Part shown: positions 8,199 to 17,992 of the stretch, piece by piece | How positions within the stretch are numbered: the first letter of the stretch is position 1 | How the letters are laid out: every line of letters begins with the position of its first letter | DNA from: Snodgrassella communis | Lineage (GTDB): Bacteria > Pseudomonadota > Gammaproteobacteria > Burkholderiales > Neisseriaceae | Assembly (NCBI RefSeq): GCF_914768045.1 | Contig: NZ_CAJZCD010000014.1 | Span: 1 to 39,768, forward strand | DNA: 39,768 nucleotides | Direction of reading: 5' to 3' | The notes under the pieces: generated by a model | Database searches by the model: none | The model's input: the letters and a program-made list of their open reading frames with translations, nothing else | Told to the model about the DNA's origin: nothing | Translations under genes and position numbers: made by a program

Positions 8199-9668
8199 TT
8201 AATAGTAACCCAGAACTTTCCACCATGCTCCACCAACTACGACAAATATCATCAGTTCAATGACGCTCATGATGAAACCAACTTTCCACCATTCACCCAA
8301 GGTGACGTAGCCGGAACCAAACACTACTGGTGAGGTACCAGTTGCGTAATGAGTAAGTGTCATCATGATGCTGGAAGCGGCAGCCATCATCAGGGCAAAT
8401 AGCATTGGAGGTGCTCCCAGTGCCAGACCGGCAGAATAGAAAGCAGCAAACATAGCTGTGATATGTGCTGTGGTGCTGGCAAACATATAGTGCGCATACA
8501 TGTAAGCCAGTAATAGCAGTGTACATGCACCTATCCAGCCCATACCTAGACTACCAATGCTACTTTCCAGTACTCCGGAGAACCAGGTAATTAGCCCCAA
8601 TTTATTCAGGAAAGTTGCCATCATGACCAGTGCAGCAAACCAAGTAATGGTATCCCATGCACTTTTTTCTTTCAGGATGTCGTCCCAGCTTAATACACCG
8701 GTTAATAATAACAGTGACAAACCAATGAATGCGGTAGTGGTTGGGTCAACAGCAAAAGCTTTACCAAAAAGCATAGATGGAATGCCAGCCCACAGAACCA
8801 GCAATACTGCAAAAATACCCAGCATGATTTTTTCATCACGGGTCATTGGTCCTTGTTCTTTCAAACGCTCTTTCGCAAATGCAACTGCATTCGGAGTCTG
8901 CTTGATTTCAGGCGGATACATCCAATATATGATAAGCGGCATCAGGAACATAGCCACCAGACCGGGCAATAGCATGGCCAGTGCCCATGTACCCCAAGAA
9001 AGATGAATATCACTGTTTGTTGCTTTGGCTACTAAATCCACAATCAGTGGGTTTGGTGCTGTAGCGGTTATAAACATGATTGAGCTGATGGGATTGGCGT
9101 GGTAGTTCACCAGAGCCAGAAATTTACCCATACGTTTTTCTGTACCTTTTTCAGGATCAGAATCATAGCTGGAGGCGATAGATTTCATGATTGGATGAAT
9201 AATGCCACCACCTCGGGCAGTATTACTTGGAGTAACAGGAGCCAGTAATAATTCCACTACGGCCAGACTATAGGCGACACCCAAGGTGCGTTTACCCCAC
9301 AAACCAATAAACAGATAACCAACACGCGCTCCTAAGCCGGTTTTTAACAAACCGCGTGAAATCATGATAGCCACGCCAATCAACCAGATCAGTGGGTTAC
9401 CAAAACTGCTCAGAGCATCTTTCATGGCTTTGCCGGGGGCGTCTGCGGTAACGCCAGTTAACGCCACTAGCATTATGGCAATAATAGACAGTGCTCCAAT
9501 TGGCATGGCCTTACCAATAATGGCCGCAATCACACCAACAAACATGGCTAATAAATGCCAAGCCTGTGGTGAAACTCCTTCTGGCACCGGTATGGCAAAC
9601 CAGATAATCAGGCTGATTAACAGCGCTATAGCAGCAGGAATGGGTTTAAACCCAATTTTTACAGGCAT
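8199..9668 (-). CDS. DASS-family (CitT-like) dicarboxylate/anion transporter
   Basis: An inner-membrane transporter of 489 residues, the size of CitT-type exchangers, with about 12 hydrophobic helices. The family signature around APVTPSNTARGGGIIHP matches the CitT/2-oxoglutarate-malate translocator branch of the divalent anion symporter (SLC13) family. The substrate is likely a di- or tricarboxylate such as citrate, malate or succinate. I choose the ATG at 9668 because TAGGAG (9677-9682) is well placed ahead of it; the longer frame from 9719 lacks this. Its own terminator lies downstream. A carboxylate importer fits the lactate-oxidising lldD found 3 kb away. Confidence 0.88.
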   Translation of the reverse strand: MPVKIGFKPIPAAIALLISLIIWFAIPVPEGVSPQAWHLLAMFVGVIAAIIGKAMPIGALSIIAIMLVALTGVTADAPGKAMKDALSSFGNPLIWLIGVAIMISRGLLKTGLGARVGYLFIGLWGKRTLGVAYSLAVVELLLAPVTPSNTARGGGIIHPIMKSIASSYDSDPEKGTEKRMGKFLALVNYHANPISSIMFITATAPNPLIVDLVAKATNSDIHLSWGTWALAMLLPGLVAMFLMPLIIYWMYPPEIKQTPNAVAFAKERLKEQGPMTRDEKIMLGIFAVLLVLWAGIPSMLFGKAFAVDPTTTAFIGLSLLLLTGVLSWDDILKEKSAWDTITWFAALVMMATFLNKLGLITWFSGVLESSIGSLGMGWIGACTLLLLAYMYAHYMFASTTAHITAMFAAFYSAGLALGAPPMLFALMMAAASSIMMTLTHYATGTSPVVFGSGYVTLGEWWKVGFIMSVIELMIFVVVGGAWWKVLGYY

Positions 9669-9755
9669 ACAACATACTCCTAAATCATGAAGATATCGAT
9701 ACAGCCAAACAGAAATCATTAATATTTAGAGTGATTATAAACTCTTATTGCAAAA

Positions 9756-9792
9756 TACCGTCTGACATAGCGCAAAATAGTATCAGACGGTA
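9756..9792. repeat. 10-bp perfect dyad TACCGTCTGA / TCAGACGGTA
   Basis: Perfect arms at 9756-9765 and 9783-9792 with a 17-nt spacer, in the divergent region between the DASS transporter and dnaK. The arm carries CCGTCTGA, close to the neisserial DNA uptake core GCCGTCTGAA. It is not downstream of any gene, so an ordinary terminator role is unlikely. Confidence 0.6.
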
Positions 9793-9922
9793 ATGACAAA
9801 AATAGAACGATTTTACTGTTCAAGCATGAATGAATATAACATATAACTATGTAAGTAAACGCTATTGATATTAAAACAGGCTTTTTGCGAACTATTATTT
9901 GGATAAAATTTGCAAAACTATG

Positions 9923-9950
9923 CTTGAAATCGTTCTAGGAATACCCATTT
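9923..9950 (+). promoter_or_regulatory. Sigma-32 (RpoH) heat-shock promoter of dnaK
   Basis: CTTGAAA (9923-9929), 14 bp of spacer, then CCCATTT (9944-9950) match the RpoH consensus CTTGAAA-N13-15-CCCCATNT with one base missing in the C-run. It lies about 105 bp upstream of the dnaK ATG, pointing at it. Confidence 0.8.
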
Positions 9951-10055
9951 ACGATGCATTAGCAATAATATCGTGGTAGTTTTGAACTACTGTGTTTGTA
10001 GCCGTACGATAATGGCACAAATTACGAGATTAAATCATTAGGAGATTTTTAAATT

Positions 10056-11990
10056 ATGGCAAAAGTAATCGGTATTGATTTGGGTACGACCAACTCTTGT
10101 GTTGCCATTTCCGAAGGTGGCCAGACCAAGGTAATAGAAAATGCTGAAGGTGCACGTACTACACCGTCTATTGTGGCGTATTTGGATGATAACGAAATTT
10201 TGGTGGGTGCACCAGCCAAACGTCAGGCTGTAACCAATCCCAAAAACACTATTTACGCGGTAAAACGCTTGATTGGCCGAAAATTTGATGATGCTGAGGT
10301 GCAGCGCGATATCAAATCTATGCCTTTCCAGATTGTTAAAGCCAATAATAATGATGCATGGGTAGAAGCACATGGTGAAAAACTGTCTCCTCCACAGGTT
10401 TCTGCCGAAGTATTGCGTAAAATGAAAAAGGCGGCTGAAGATTATCTGGGCGAAAAGGTAACTGAAGCTGTAATTACTGTACCGGCTTATTTTAATGACA
10501 GCCAGCGTCAGGCTACTAAAGACGCCGGCCGTATTGCTGGTCTGGATGTAAAACGTATTATTAATGAACCAACTGCTGCGGCTCTGGCTTTTGGTATGGA
10601 TAAAGGTGAAAAAGGCGACCGCAAGATTGCTGTTTATGACCTTGGTGGTGGTACGTTTGATATTTCTATTATTGAAATCGCTGAAATTGATGGCGACAAG
10701 CAGTTTGAAGTACTGGCTACTAATGGTGATACATTCCTCGGTGGTGAAGACTTCGACCAGCGCCTGATTAACTACATCATTGATGAATTTAAAAAAGATC
10801 AGGGCATCGACCTGAAAAACGATGTAATGGCTTTGCAACGTCTGAAAGAAGCTGCTGAAAAAGCTAAAATTGAACTTTCCAGCGGTCAGCAAACTGAAAT
10901 CAATCTGCCTTACATCACTATGGATGCTTCCGGACCGAAACATCTGGCTATGAAAATTACCCGTGCCAAATTCGAAAGTCTGGTAGAGGATTTGATTACC
11001 CGTTCTATCGAACCTTGCCGCACTGCAATCAAAGATGCTGGTCTGAGTGTAAATGATATTAATGATGTGATTCTGGTAGGTGGTCAGAGCCGTATGCCAA
11101 AAGTACAGGAAGCGGTTAAGGACTTCTTTGGCAAAGAACCACGTCGTGATGTTAATCCGGATGAGGCCGTGGCTGTAGGTGCTGCTATTCAGGGTGCTGT
11201 ATTGGCTGGTGACCGTAGCGATGTATTATTGCTAGACGTTACACCATTGTCTCTGGGTATTGAAACAATGGGTGGTGTGATGACTAAACTCATCAATAAA
11301 AATACCACTATTCCGACTAAGGCCACGCAGACATTCTCTACTGCTGAAGATAACCAGAGCGCTGTAACCATCCATGTATTGCAGGGTGAACGTGAACGTG
11401 CTTCTGCTAATAAGAGTCTGGGACAATTTAATCTGGGTGATATCCCTCCGGCTCCGCGTGGTGTGCCACAGGTAGAAGTCACTTTTGATATTGACGCCAA
11501 CGGTATTTTGCATGTGTCGGCCAAAGATAAAGGCACTGGTAAAGAAGCTAATATTACTATTCAGGCTTCTTCTGGCTTAAGTGAAGAAGAAATTGAACGT
11601 ATGGTAAAAGATGCTGAAGCCAATGCTGAAGAAGACCGCAAGTTGGCTGAGCTGGTAGCCAGCCGCAATCAGGCTGAAGCCTTGATCCACTCTGTACAGA
11701 AATCTTTAAGTGAATACGGCGATAAACTGGATGCTGCTGAAAAAGAAAAAATTGAAGCAGCCATTAAAGAAGCTGAAGAGGCTATTAAAGGCGAAGATAA
11801 AGCTGCGATCGATGCTAAAGCTGAAGCTTTGGGTACAGCCAGCCAGAAACTGGGCGAGATGATGTATGCTCAGGCACAGGCTGAAGGTCAGCAGGCTGGC
11901 GCTCAGGCAGAACAGCCACAAAACAAAGGTAACGATGATATCGTTGATGCTGAATTTGAAGAAGTAAAAGATAAAGAGAAAAAAGGCTAA
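10056..11990 (+). CDS. dnaK: Chaperone protein DnaK (Hsp70)
   Basis: DnaK is the cytosolic Hsp70 that binds exposed hydrophobic segments in an ATP-dependent cycle with DnaJ and GrpE. At 644 residues it is full length. The ATPase domain (about 1-385) begins [16 protein letters not shown] and includes the phosphate loop [13 protein letters not shown] and [17 protein letters not shown]. The interdomain linker [12 protein letters not shown] is at about residue 390, followed by the beta substrate domain, the helical lid, and the typical acidic tail ending [21 protein letters not shown] precedes the ATG. dnaJ and grpE are not adjacent. A long antisense frame over the 5' half is a coding shadow. Confidence 0.98.
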   Translation: MAKVIGIDLGTTNSCVAISEGGQTKVIENAEGARTTPSIVAYLDDNEILVGAPAKRQAVTNPKNTIYAVKRLIGRKFDDAEVQRDIKSMPFQIVKANNNDAWVEAHGEKLSPPQVSAEVLRKMKKAAEDYLGEKVTEAVITVPAYFNDSQRQATKDAGRIAGLDVKRIINEPTAAALAFGMDKGEKGDRKIAVYDLGGGTFDISIIEIAEIDGDKQFEVLATNGDTFLGGEDFDQRLINYIIDEFKKDQGIDLKNDVMALQRLKEAAEKAKIELSSGQQTEINLPYITMDASGPKHLAMKITRAKFESLVEDLITRSIEPCRTAIKDAGLSVNDINDVILVGGQSRMPKVQEAVKDFFGKEPRRDVNPDEAVAVGAAIQGAVLAGDRSDVLLLDVTPLSLGIETMGGVMTKLINKNTTIPTKATQTFSTAEDNQSAVTIHVLQGERERASANKSLGQFNLGDIPPAPRGVPQVEVTFDIDANGILHVSAKDKGTGKEANITIQASSGLSEEEIERMVKDAEANAEEDRKLAELVASRNQAEALIHSVQKSLSEYGDKLDAAEKEKIEAAIKEAEEAIKGEDKAAIDAKAEALGTASQKLGEMMYAQAQAEGQQAGAQAEQPQNKGNDDIVDAEFEEVKDKEKKG

Positions 11991-12011
11991 TTTCTTCTTT
12001 TTAATCCCCAA

Positions 12012-12029
12012 CCCCACTTGCGAGTGGGG
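12012..12029 (+). terminator. Terminator of dnaK
   Basis: CCCCACT (12012-12018), loop TGCG, AGTGGGG (12023-12029), then a TTTTATTTTAT tract, 22 bases after the dnaK stop. A textbook intrinsic terminator. Confidence 0.93.
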
Positions 12030-12250
12030 TTTTATTTTATTCGTGATTTCTGGCAGAGAAAGACCTTTTTCTGAATAGTTGCTCAGATAGATAAAAACGA
12101 TTAAATTTATCTTTAAAGTTACTGGGTTTAAGCCGTAAGTTCAGGTACTGCTATCTACTAATAATAGTCTGGCAGAGTAAATGAATAATTGATGTTGCAA
12201 ATATTTATCGTTTCTGTAAAAAAACAGACAAGGTTGCGAGCTGGTTATTA

Positions 12251-12271
12251 CAATAATTGTACTAATTATTG
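12251..12271. promoter_or_regulatory. Possible operator: CAATAAT-N7-ATTATTG dyad
   Basis: Perfect 7-bp arms at 12251-12257 and 12265-12271, centred about 39 bases upstream of the small membrane-protein gene at 12300 and overlapping a TTGACA-like box (12268-12273). Position and symmetry fit a regulator site, but no regulator is identified. Confidence 0.35.
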
Positions 12272-12299
12272 ACAACCGAGATTTCTACTGGGGTAGAAA

Positions 12300-12467
12300 A
12301 TGGAATTTAAAATTTTGCTCATTCTGCTTGGTCTTTGTTGTGCCATATTAACAGCTGGATTCTGTGGACGTTCGCAACGCTGGGGGCCATGGACAATGCT
12401 GATTGGCATCAGCTGTCTGCTCATTCTGATTATGGTAATAATTTATAAACTGTCTCGTGTTGTCTGA
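12300..12467 (+). CDS. Small (55 aa) two-TM hypothetical protein
   Basis: A short frame, ATG at 12300 to TGA at 12467. The product has two hydrophobic segments (about residues 4-21 and 32-50) joined by a basic, tryptophan-containing loop (GRSQRWGPW), ending KLSRVV. It has four cysteines, at 13, 14, 22 and 39. GGGGT lies 7 bases ahead of the ATG as a possible ribosome binding site. The regular hydrophobic-loop-hydrophobic layout argues for a real small inner-membrane protein. Family and function are not recognised. It stands alone between dnaK and lldD. Confidence 0.55.
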   Translation: MEFKILLILLGLCCAILTAGFCGRSQRWGPWTMLIGISCLLILIMVIIYKLSRVV

Positions 12468-12589
12468 TTTTTGGCAGCCGGCAGTCTGTGTATACCTCAT
12501 TCTGGCAGATTGGATAGAATTGATGTATAACTTTATCTTGCTCAGTTAAAACTTCGTCCACTAAGAAAATTTCAAAAATAGGTAACTAC

Positions 12590-13759
12590 ATGCAAAACAA
12601 ATTAAGCAAAATGACCTGTATCGAAGACTTGCGCAAAGTTGCTAAGCGCAAAGTACCGAAAATGTTTTACGATTATGCCGATACCGGTTCGTGGACAGAA
12701 TCTACCTATCATGCCAATAGTAATGATTTTCAAGGCATTAAACTGCGTCAGCGCGTACTGACCGACATGACTGGCCGTACACTGGAATCTACGATGGTAG
12801 GACAGCAGGTAAAGATGCCTGTAGCACTGGCACCGACAGGATTAACCGGTATGCAACACGCTGATGGTGAGATTCTGGCGGCACGGGCGGCAGAGAAATT
12901 CGGCGTACCATTCACTCTGTCTACCATGTCTGTCTGCTCCATCGAAGATGTTGCTGAAAATACCAGCGCTCCTTTCTGGTTCCAGCTGTATGTGATGCGT
13001 GACCGTGAATTCATGCGCGACTTAATTCGTCGTGCTCAGGCTGCTCAATGTTCAGCGTTGGTGGTTACTGCCGATTTACAGGTATTAGGACAAAGACATA
13101 AAGATATCAAAAACGGTTTGTCTACCCCACCTAAACCTACCCTGCGCAACTGGTTAAATCTGGCCACCAAACCGGAATGGTGTCTGGCCATGCTCAATAC
13201 TCAACGTCGCACTTTCCGCAACATCGTTGGCCATACTAAAGGCGTAGCTGACATGACCTCACTGTCCTCATGGACATCCGAACAGTTTGACCCACGCCTG
13301 AGCTGGAAAGACATTGAAGAAATCAAGGACTTATGGGGTGGAAAACTGATTATCAAAGGGATTATGGATGCCGAAGATGCCGAAATGGCGGTGAAATCCG
13401 GTGCCGATGCGATTGTGGTTTCTAATCACGGTGGCCGCCAGCTTGATGGTGCACCGTCTACTGTCCATGCTTTACCCAATATTATCTCTGCGGTAGGTGA
13501 AGATATTGAAGTCTGGCTAGACAGCGGTATCCGCAGTGGACAGGACGTTCTTAAAGCCATTGCCATGGGTGCCAAAGGCACATTGATTGGCCGTGCCTTC
13601 CTGTATGGTCTGGGTGCATATGGTGAAGACGGGGTAACACGCGCACTGGAAATCATCTACGATGAGATGGATACCACTATGGCCTTTACCGGTCATACTG
13701 ATATCAAAACGGTCAATACGGATATCCTGATACCCGGTACCTACCCTGTCGCCGGATAA
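12590..13759 (+). CDS. lldD: FMN-dependent L-lactate dehydrogenase (respiratory)
   Basis: An alpha-hydroxy-acid dehydrogenase of 389 residues that oxidises L-lactate to pyruvate and passes electrons to quinone at the inner membrane. The signature SNHGGRQLDG carries the catalytic His (about 280) and the substrate-binding Arg three residues later. FMN-binding pieces are PVALAPTGLTGMQHADGE near residue 80, FWFQLYVM, LVVTADL and the phosphate loop DSGIRSGQDVLKAIAMGA. Among family members LldD is the best fit by length and by the WKDIEEIKDLWGGKLIIKGI segment; glycolate or mandelate oxidation cannot be excluded. AGGT precedes the ATG, and a terminator hairpin follows. Confidence 0.88.
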   Translation: MQNKLSKMTCIEDLRKVAKRKVPKMFYDYADTGSWTESTYHANSNDFQGIKLRQRVLTDMTGRTLESTMVGQQVKMPVALAPTGLTGMQHADGEILAARAAEKFGVPFTLSTMSVCSIEDVAENTSAPFWFQLYVMRDREFMRDLIRRAQAAQCSALVVTADLQVLGQRHKDIKNGLSTPPKPTLRNWLNLATKPEWCLAMLNTQRRTFRNIVGHTKGVADMTSLSSWTSEQFDPRLSWKDIEEIKDLWGGKLIIKGIMDAEDAEMAVKSGADAIVVSNHGGRQLDGAPSTVHALPNIISAVGEDIEVWLDSGIRSGQDVLKAIAMGAKGTLIGRAFLYGLGAYGEDGVTRALEIIYDEMDTTMAFTGHTDIKTVNTDILIPGTYPVAG

Positions 13760-13783
13760 ATTTATCTGCTTCCAATAACATTA

Positions 13784-13812
13784 AAGGCTATTTATCTCAG
13801 ATAAATAGCTTT
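13784..13812 (+). terminator. Terminator of lldD
   Basis: GCTATTTATC (13787-13796) pairs with GATAAATAGC (13800-13809) around a 3-nt loop, extended by three A/G-T pairs, and is followed by TTTCTTTATT. It lies 25 bases after the lldD stop. Confidence 0.75.
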
Positions 13813-13938
13813 CTTTATTGATACAGGCAATTTGATACACCCTATAAAGCATTCATACGGTCTTTTCACGAATGGCAACAGGTGACAAAGTTATTGTAGC
13901 CAGCTATGCTTGCCTTTTTTATTGCATATTAGATTGCT

Positions 13939-16218
13939 ATGAACATCACTGAGAAAATTGCCTCCGAATTAAATGTTGCTTCCGCACGGATTCAAGCTGC
14001 GATTGACCTACTGGACGATGGCGCTACTGTACCGTTTGTGGCACGTTATCGCAAAGAAGCCACAGGTGGTCTGGATGATACTCAATTACGTACTCTTGCT
14101 GAACGACTACAATATCTGCGTGAATTACAGGAACGTAAACAGACAGTGCTATCTAGTATCGAAGAACAAGGCAAACTCACTGATGAATTGCGACAGATCA
14201 TAGCTGCTGTTGATAACAAAACTGTATTAGAGGATATTTATCTCCCCTACAAACCCAAACGCCGTACTAAAGCCCAGATTGCTCGTGAGCATGGACTGGC
14301 ACCACTAGCCGAGGCCTTACTCACTCAGCCAGACCAAAATCCGGAAACTACCGCACAAAGCTATCTGAACGACAACGTAGCTGACAGCAAGGCAGCATTG
14401 GATGGGGCACGTGCAATTCTGATGGAACAGTTTGCCGAAGATGCCGCCCTAATTGGCCGTTTACGCGACAAATTGTGGCGTGAGGGAGAAATTCAGGCCA
14501 CAGTACTCGAAGGTCAGGAAAGTGCTGGAGAAAAGTTCAAAGACTATTTTAATCACCGCGAACCGATTCATAGTATGCCCAGTCATCGTGCACTGGCTAT
14601 ATTGCGTGGCCGTAACGAAGGCATACTGGCACTCAGTCTGAAATACCAGCCAGATGACACGCCACTGAGCGAACAGAGTATTTACGAACAACTGATTGCA
14701 CAACAGTTTGGCATTGCCGATATGGGACGTGCTGCCGACCGCTGGTTACGCGACACCGTACGCTTGAGTTGGCGTGCCAAAATCTTCCTGTCACTGGAAC
14801 TGGATGCCCTGAACAGGCTAAAAGAAAATGCAGATCAGGCCGCCATCAGCGTTTTTGCTCAAAACTTGAAAGATTTACTGCTGGCCGCTCCTGCTGGGCG
14901 CTTCACTACTATCGGGCTTGACCCCGGTATCCGTACTGGTGTGAAAGTAGCCGTAGTCGATGATACCGGCAAATTGTTGGAAACCGCCACCATCTATCCA
15001 CACCAACCGCGTAACGATTGGAAAGGTGCGCTAACCATACTGATACATCTGGTTAAACAGCATAAAGTCCAATTAATTGCCATCGGTAATGGTACCGCCA
15101 GCCGTGAAACTGACAAACTTGCCGGCGAACTGATTCGTGCCCTGCCCGATTACCAACTACAAAAAATTGTTGTCTCCGAAGCAGGAGCATCAGTCTATTC
15201 TGCTTCAGCACTTGCAGCTAAAGAATTTCCCAATCTCGATGTCAGCCTGCGTGGCGCCATTTCCATCGCCCGACGCCTGCAAGACCCATTAGCTGAGCTG
15301 GTTAAAATCGACCCCAAATCCATTGGCGTTGGCCAGTACCAGCATGATGTCAATCAGAACCAGCTGGCCAAAAGTCTGGACGCTGTAGTCGAAGACTGCG
15401 TGAATGCAGTGGGCGTAGATGTGAACACTGCCTCAGTTGCACTACTGGCACGTATTTCCGGTCTCAACAATACACTGGCACAAAATATTGTCAACTATCG
15501 CGACCAGAACGGTGCTTTCGCCAATCGCCAGACTCTGCTTAAAGTACCGCGACTGGGCAGTAAAACGTTCGAACAGGCTGCCGGCTTTTTACGTATTCAG
15601 GGCGGAGATGAACCACTGGATGCCAGTGCGGTTCACCCCGAAAGCTACCCAATTGTTGCCAAAATGCTCCAGACAGCACAACTGCGTGCCGACCAGCTCA
15701 TCGGTAACCGCAGCGTGCTTAAAGCACTAAAACCAACCGATTACATTGATAACAATGTGGGTCTGCCTACTATCAACGATATTCTGGCTGAGCTGGAAAA
15801 ACCCGGCCGTGACCCACGTGGTGAATTTCAAACCGCCACCTTTGCCGATGGTGTAGAAAACATTACCGACCTTCAGCCCGGCATGATACTTGAAGGCGTA
15901 GTCAGCAATGTAGCTGCCTTTGGTGCTTTTGTTGATATTGGTGTCCATCAGGACGGATTGGTACATGTCTCTGCGCTGGCCGACCGTTACATTGCCGATC
16001 CACGTGATATTGTTAAAGCCGGTGATGTGGTTAAAGTTAAAGTAATCGAGATTGATATACCGCGCAAACGTATCGCCTTATCTATGCGACTGAATGACGA
16101 TGCCCAAGCAGCATCTCAACGCAACGAACGCCCGCGCAGACAGAATAGCAAAATGCAACACAAGCCCAGCAGTGCAGATAATGCCATGGCTGCTGCTTTT
16201 GCCCGTTTGAAACAGTAA
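13939..16218 (+). CDS. tex: Transcription accessory / RNA-binding protein Tex
   Basis: A 759-residue Tex protein, a bacterial relative of eukaryotic Spt6 that binds RNA and is linked to transcription and stress tolerance. Domains in order: N-terminal helical Tex domain ([11 protein letters not shown]... [17 protein letters not shown]); YqgF/RNase H-like fold from about residue 325 ([18 protein letters not shown]); tandem helix-hairpin-helix region about 490-560 ([15 protein letters not shown]); S1 RNA-binding domain about 645-715 ([20 protein letters not shown]). The tail is basic and glutamine-rich. It is followed by a strong bidirectional terminator. Confidence 0.96.
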   Translation: MNITEKIASELNVASARIQAAIDLLDDGATVPFVARYRKEATGGLDDTQLRTLAERLQYLRELQERKQTVLSSIEEQGKLTDELRQIIAAVDNKTVLEDIYLPYKPKRRTKAQIAREHGLAPLAEALLTQPDQNPETTAQSYLNDNVADSKAALDGARAILMEQFAEDAALIGRLRDKLWREGEIQATVLEGQESAGEKFKDYFNHREPIHSMPSHRALAILRGRNEGILALSLKYQPDDTPLSEQSIYEQLIAQQFGIADMGRAADRWLRDTVRLSWRAKIFLSLELDALNRLKENADQAAISVFAQNLKDLLLAAPAGRFTTIGLDPGIRTGVKVAVVDDTGKLLETATIYPHQPRNDWKGALTILIHLVKQHKVQLIAIGNGTASRETDKLAGELIRALPDYQLQKIVVSEAGASVYSASALAAKEFPNLDVSLRGAISIARRLQDPLAELVKIDPKSIGVGQYQHDVNQNQLAKSLDAVVEDCVNAVGVDVNTASVALLARISGLNNTLAQNIVNYRDQNGAFANRQTLLKVPRLGSKTFEQAAGFLRIQGGDEPLDASAVHPESYPIVAKMLQTAQLRADQLIGNRSVLKALKPTDYIDNNVGLPTINDILAELEKPGRDPRGEFQTATFADGVENITDLQPGMILEGVVSNVAAFGAFVDIGVHQDGLVHVSALADRYIADPRDIVKAGDVVKVKVIEIDIPRKRIALSMRLNDDAQAASQRNERPRRQNSKMQHKPSSADNAMAAAFARLKQ

Positions 16219-16244
16219 CAACACAACGGTAATCAAACAACATC

Positions 16245-16269
16245 AGAGGGCGCATTAACTGCGCCCTCT
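16245..16269. terminator. Bidirectional terminator between tex and the lipoprotein gene
   Basis: Perfect 10-bp stem AGAGGGCGCA (16245-16254) / TGCGCCCTCT (16260-16269) with a 5-nt loop, between two convergent stops. T-rich flanks are modest on both strands, so it may serve both genes. Confidence 0.8.
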
Positions 16270-16293
16270 GTTTATGACAACCAGACATTACAT

Positions 16294-16734
16294 CTAGTGA
16301 CAATCCTTGCCAGAAAGCAACACACTCACCTGCGAATGATCTTGAAACGTATAAACGTAAACAAAATTAAAACCACCCAGCAACATACGCCGAGTCAACG
16401 GCTGGCGGCAATTCTGCTGTAAATCTTTTTTCGCCGCGGCCACATTGAAATTATTCTGAGTACGCTTGCTATCGAGCATCGTATACGAATAATAAATTGT
16501 CTGATTATGCCGTACTGCTGCGTTAAACATAATCTGCTTATGCTTTTGTGGTAGCTTCTTCTGTAACGCCAGCAACTGCTGGTCAACAGATGTTGTCAAC
16601 GCTGGGTCAATCGCCAGTGGCATATGTGCAGGCTGACTGGCTGCCTCAGATGAAGCAGTGGCAGAATCCGCTGCTTGCTGGTTACAGCCACTCAGCAAGC
16701 ATAGATAAAATAGCCCACAGATTATTTTTTTCAT
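16294..16734 (-). CDS. Small hypothetical lipoprotein
   Basis: A 146-residue protein with a type II signal peptide, MKKIICGLFYLCLLSGC, with Cys17 as the lipid-attachment residue. A low-complexity Ala/Ser linker follows, then a compact domain ending GKDCH. Two further cysteines (NCRQPL, KDC) probably form a disulfide. The likely location is the periplasmic face of the envelope. The second half (RRMLLGGFNFVYVYTFQDHS) resembles small periplasmic beta-rich domains found in many proteobacterial lipoproteins, but I cannot name the family. Convergent with tex. Confidence 0.65.
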   Translation of the reverse strand: MKKIICGLFYLCLLSGCNQQAADSATASSEAASQPAHMPLAIDPALTTSVDQQLLALQKKLPQKHKQIMFNAAVRHNQTIYYSYTMLDSKRTQNNFNVAAAKKDLQQNCRQPLTRRMLLGGFNFVYVYTFQDHSQVSVLLSGKDCH

Positions 16735-16848
16735 GGTTTACACTTTCAGCACAAATAGCAGACAAGTTATCCAGTTGTATCTGCAAATTCTACCGTACAC
16801 CCCTTAAATCTATTCCAGATAACTAAGAAAGAGTGTAACACGCCTAAA

Positions 16849-17551
16849 CTAATTTTCTACCTGTTTAATAACATTATTTAAATCATCCATTTTCAGGTTT
16901 TTGCGCAAATATTCCTCGTCCTCAGGCAGCACAATTTCTACCGCTTGCTTGCGCTCAAACGCCAGCTCAGTCTTACTGGCCATAAAATCAATTACATGCC
17001 CACCCAATTTGCGCGTGGTATCAATAAAATGCAGATGAAAACCGGCTACTGATAGCTCCTTGAAAAATTCCGGTGTCCAGAAACCAATTAATGTACCACT
17101 TACATCCTCCACCGTATCCACTACCTGCTGCTCAAATACCTTGACGACAGACGGATAAGGTTTCTGCTGTACAAACGGACGGCGGATTTTCAGTTTATCA
17201 AAGCAGCCACTGATTTTTACGGCCACAAATACATTATCCAACGGCAAATACTGCGCCAGATGTGTATACAGATTATTTTTACTCACAGCAGTAATATCCA
17301 CTACCTTATCCGGCTGAAATGTTGTTATCTGTACAAATGGCAAAAGCTCATCATTGCCCATCACCTTTACCGCCTTATCACCCGTCCGCTTCCAGAAAAT
17401 CCTTATCAATAATTACCTCACCGGCAAGTGCATGCGAGCAGCCCAAACCAAAATCACCATGTTTTTTTGCTTCCTCCACACCGAATACCCCATCAAACAG
17501 CCCTGCCATCAAAGCATTAATTGTTGAAAACTGCACGATTACCTTCTTCAT
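16849..17551 (-). pseudogene. budA: Acetolactate decarboxylase, frameshifted
   Basis: Converts 2-acetolactate to acetoin in the butanediol/acetoin pathway. The 5' part, starting at ATG 17551 (MKKVIVQFSTINALMAGLFD) after a GGAG box, is in one frame and ends at TGA (17378-17380) followed directly by TAA. The rest, from about 17381 to 16849, continues in the next frame and includes the zinc-ligand motif GFHLHFIDTTRKLGGH and SGTLIGFWTPEF. The total span is 703 bases, 1 more than 3 x 234, so one extra base (in GGG at 17381-17383) separates two otherwise intact halves that together give a full-length family member of 233 residues. It could be a recent null mutation, a sequencing error, or +1 recoding at GGG TGA. 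No acetolactate synthase gene is nearby. Confidence 0.85.
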
Positions 17552-17992
17552 TTCTGTCTACTCCAGCAGCAAATTCTAAATTATTTATATATTAATATAT
17601 TCCATATTACACCTTAAATTAATCCATTATTAGCAGTTTCTTACCTCAGCTCGATTTAGCCCAGAAATTTCAAAGACCCTATAAACAATACATTACCCTG
17701 ATAGATAAATCCGACAGGTACAGCCGTATACAAAACAGCCATACTGATACAGTTATGGTATGAGCAATTCTAATTATCTGTGGCTGTGATTCAGACTGGC
17801 ACAATCAGCCAATCACTCTCACAGGCCAACCATACAACTTTTGTTTACCGTTTTCTGACAGCCATTGCAGAAATCAGCGGTTGTATTCCATTCAGGGCAA
17901 GTGTGGCATTTATGCGCGCGAAAAGTGACAAGCAGACAGGCTGCGTCTAAACTTACTGTTTATAGCTAAACGAACTATGGCTGTAGATTATT
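17552..17992. other. Intergenic region between budA and the MFS gene
   Basis: About 440 bases separating two divergent genes. I see A/T-rich stretches near 17579-17640 that could hold a budA promoter, but no clear promoter pair, riboswitch, small gene or repeat. Confidence 0.5.

Noticed and set aside
8557-9690. Open frames on the plus strand inside the DASS transporter gene
   Set aside because: They are shadows of the membrane-protein gene on the minus strand; composition is M/A/S-rich and no family is visible.
9835-9865. Possible dif site (ATATAACATAT with a following AT-rich arm)
   Set aside because: The XerD-like arm matches about 9 of 11 bases of the proteobacterial consensus, but the XerC arm matches poorly. 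Similar weak candidates near 16528, 17983 and 38130 are no better.
10038-10943. 301-codon open frame antisense to dnaK, and further antisense frames to 12017
   Set aside because: dnaK is unmistakable on the other strand; its biased codon use commonly leaves long open antisense frames. The translation is low-complexity (F/S/N-rich) with no ribosome binding site.
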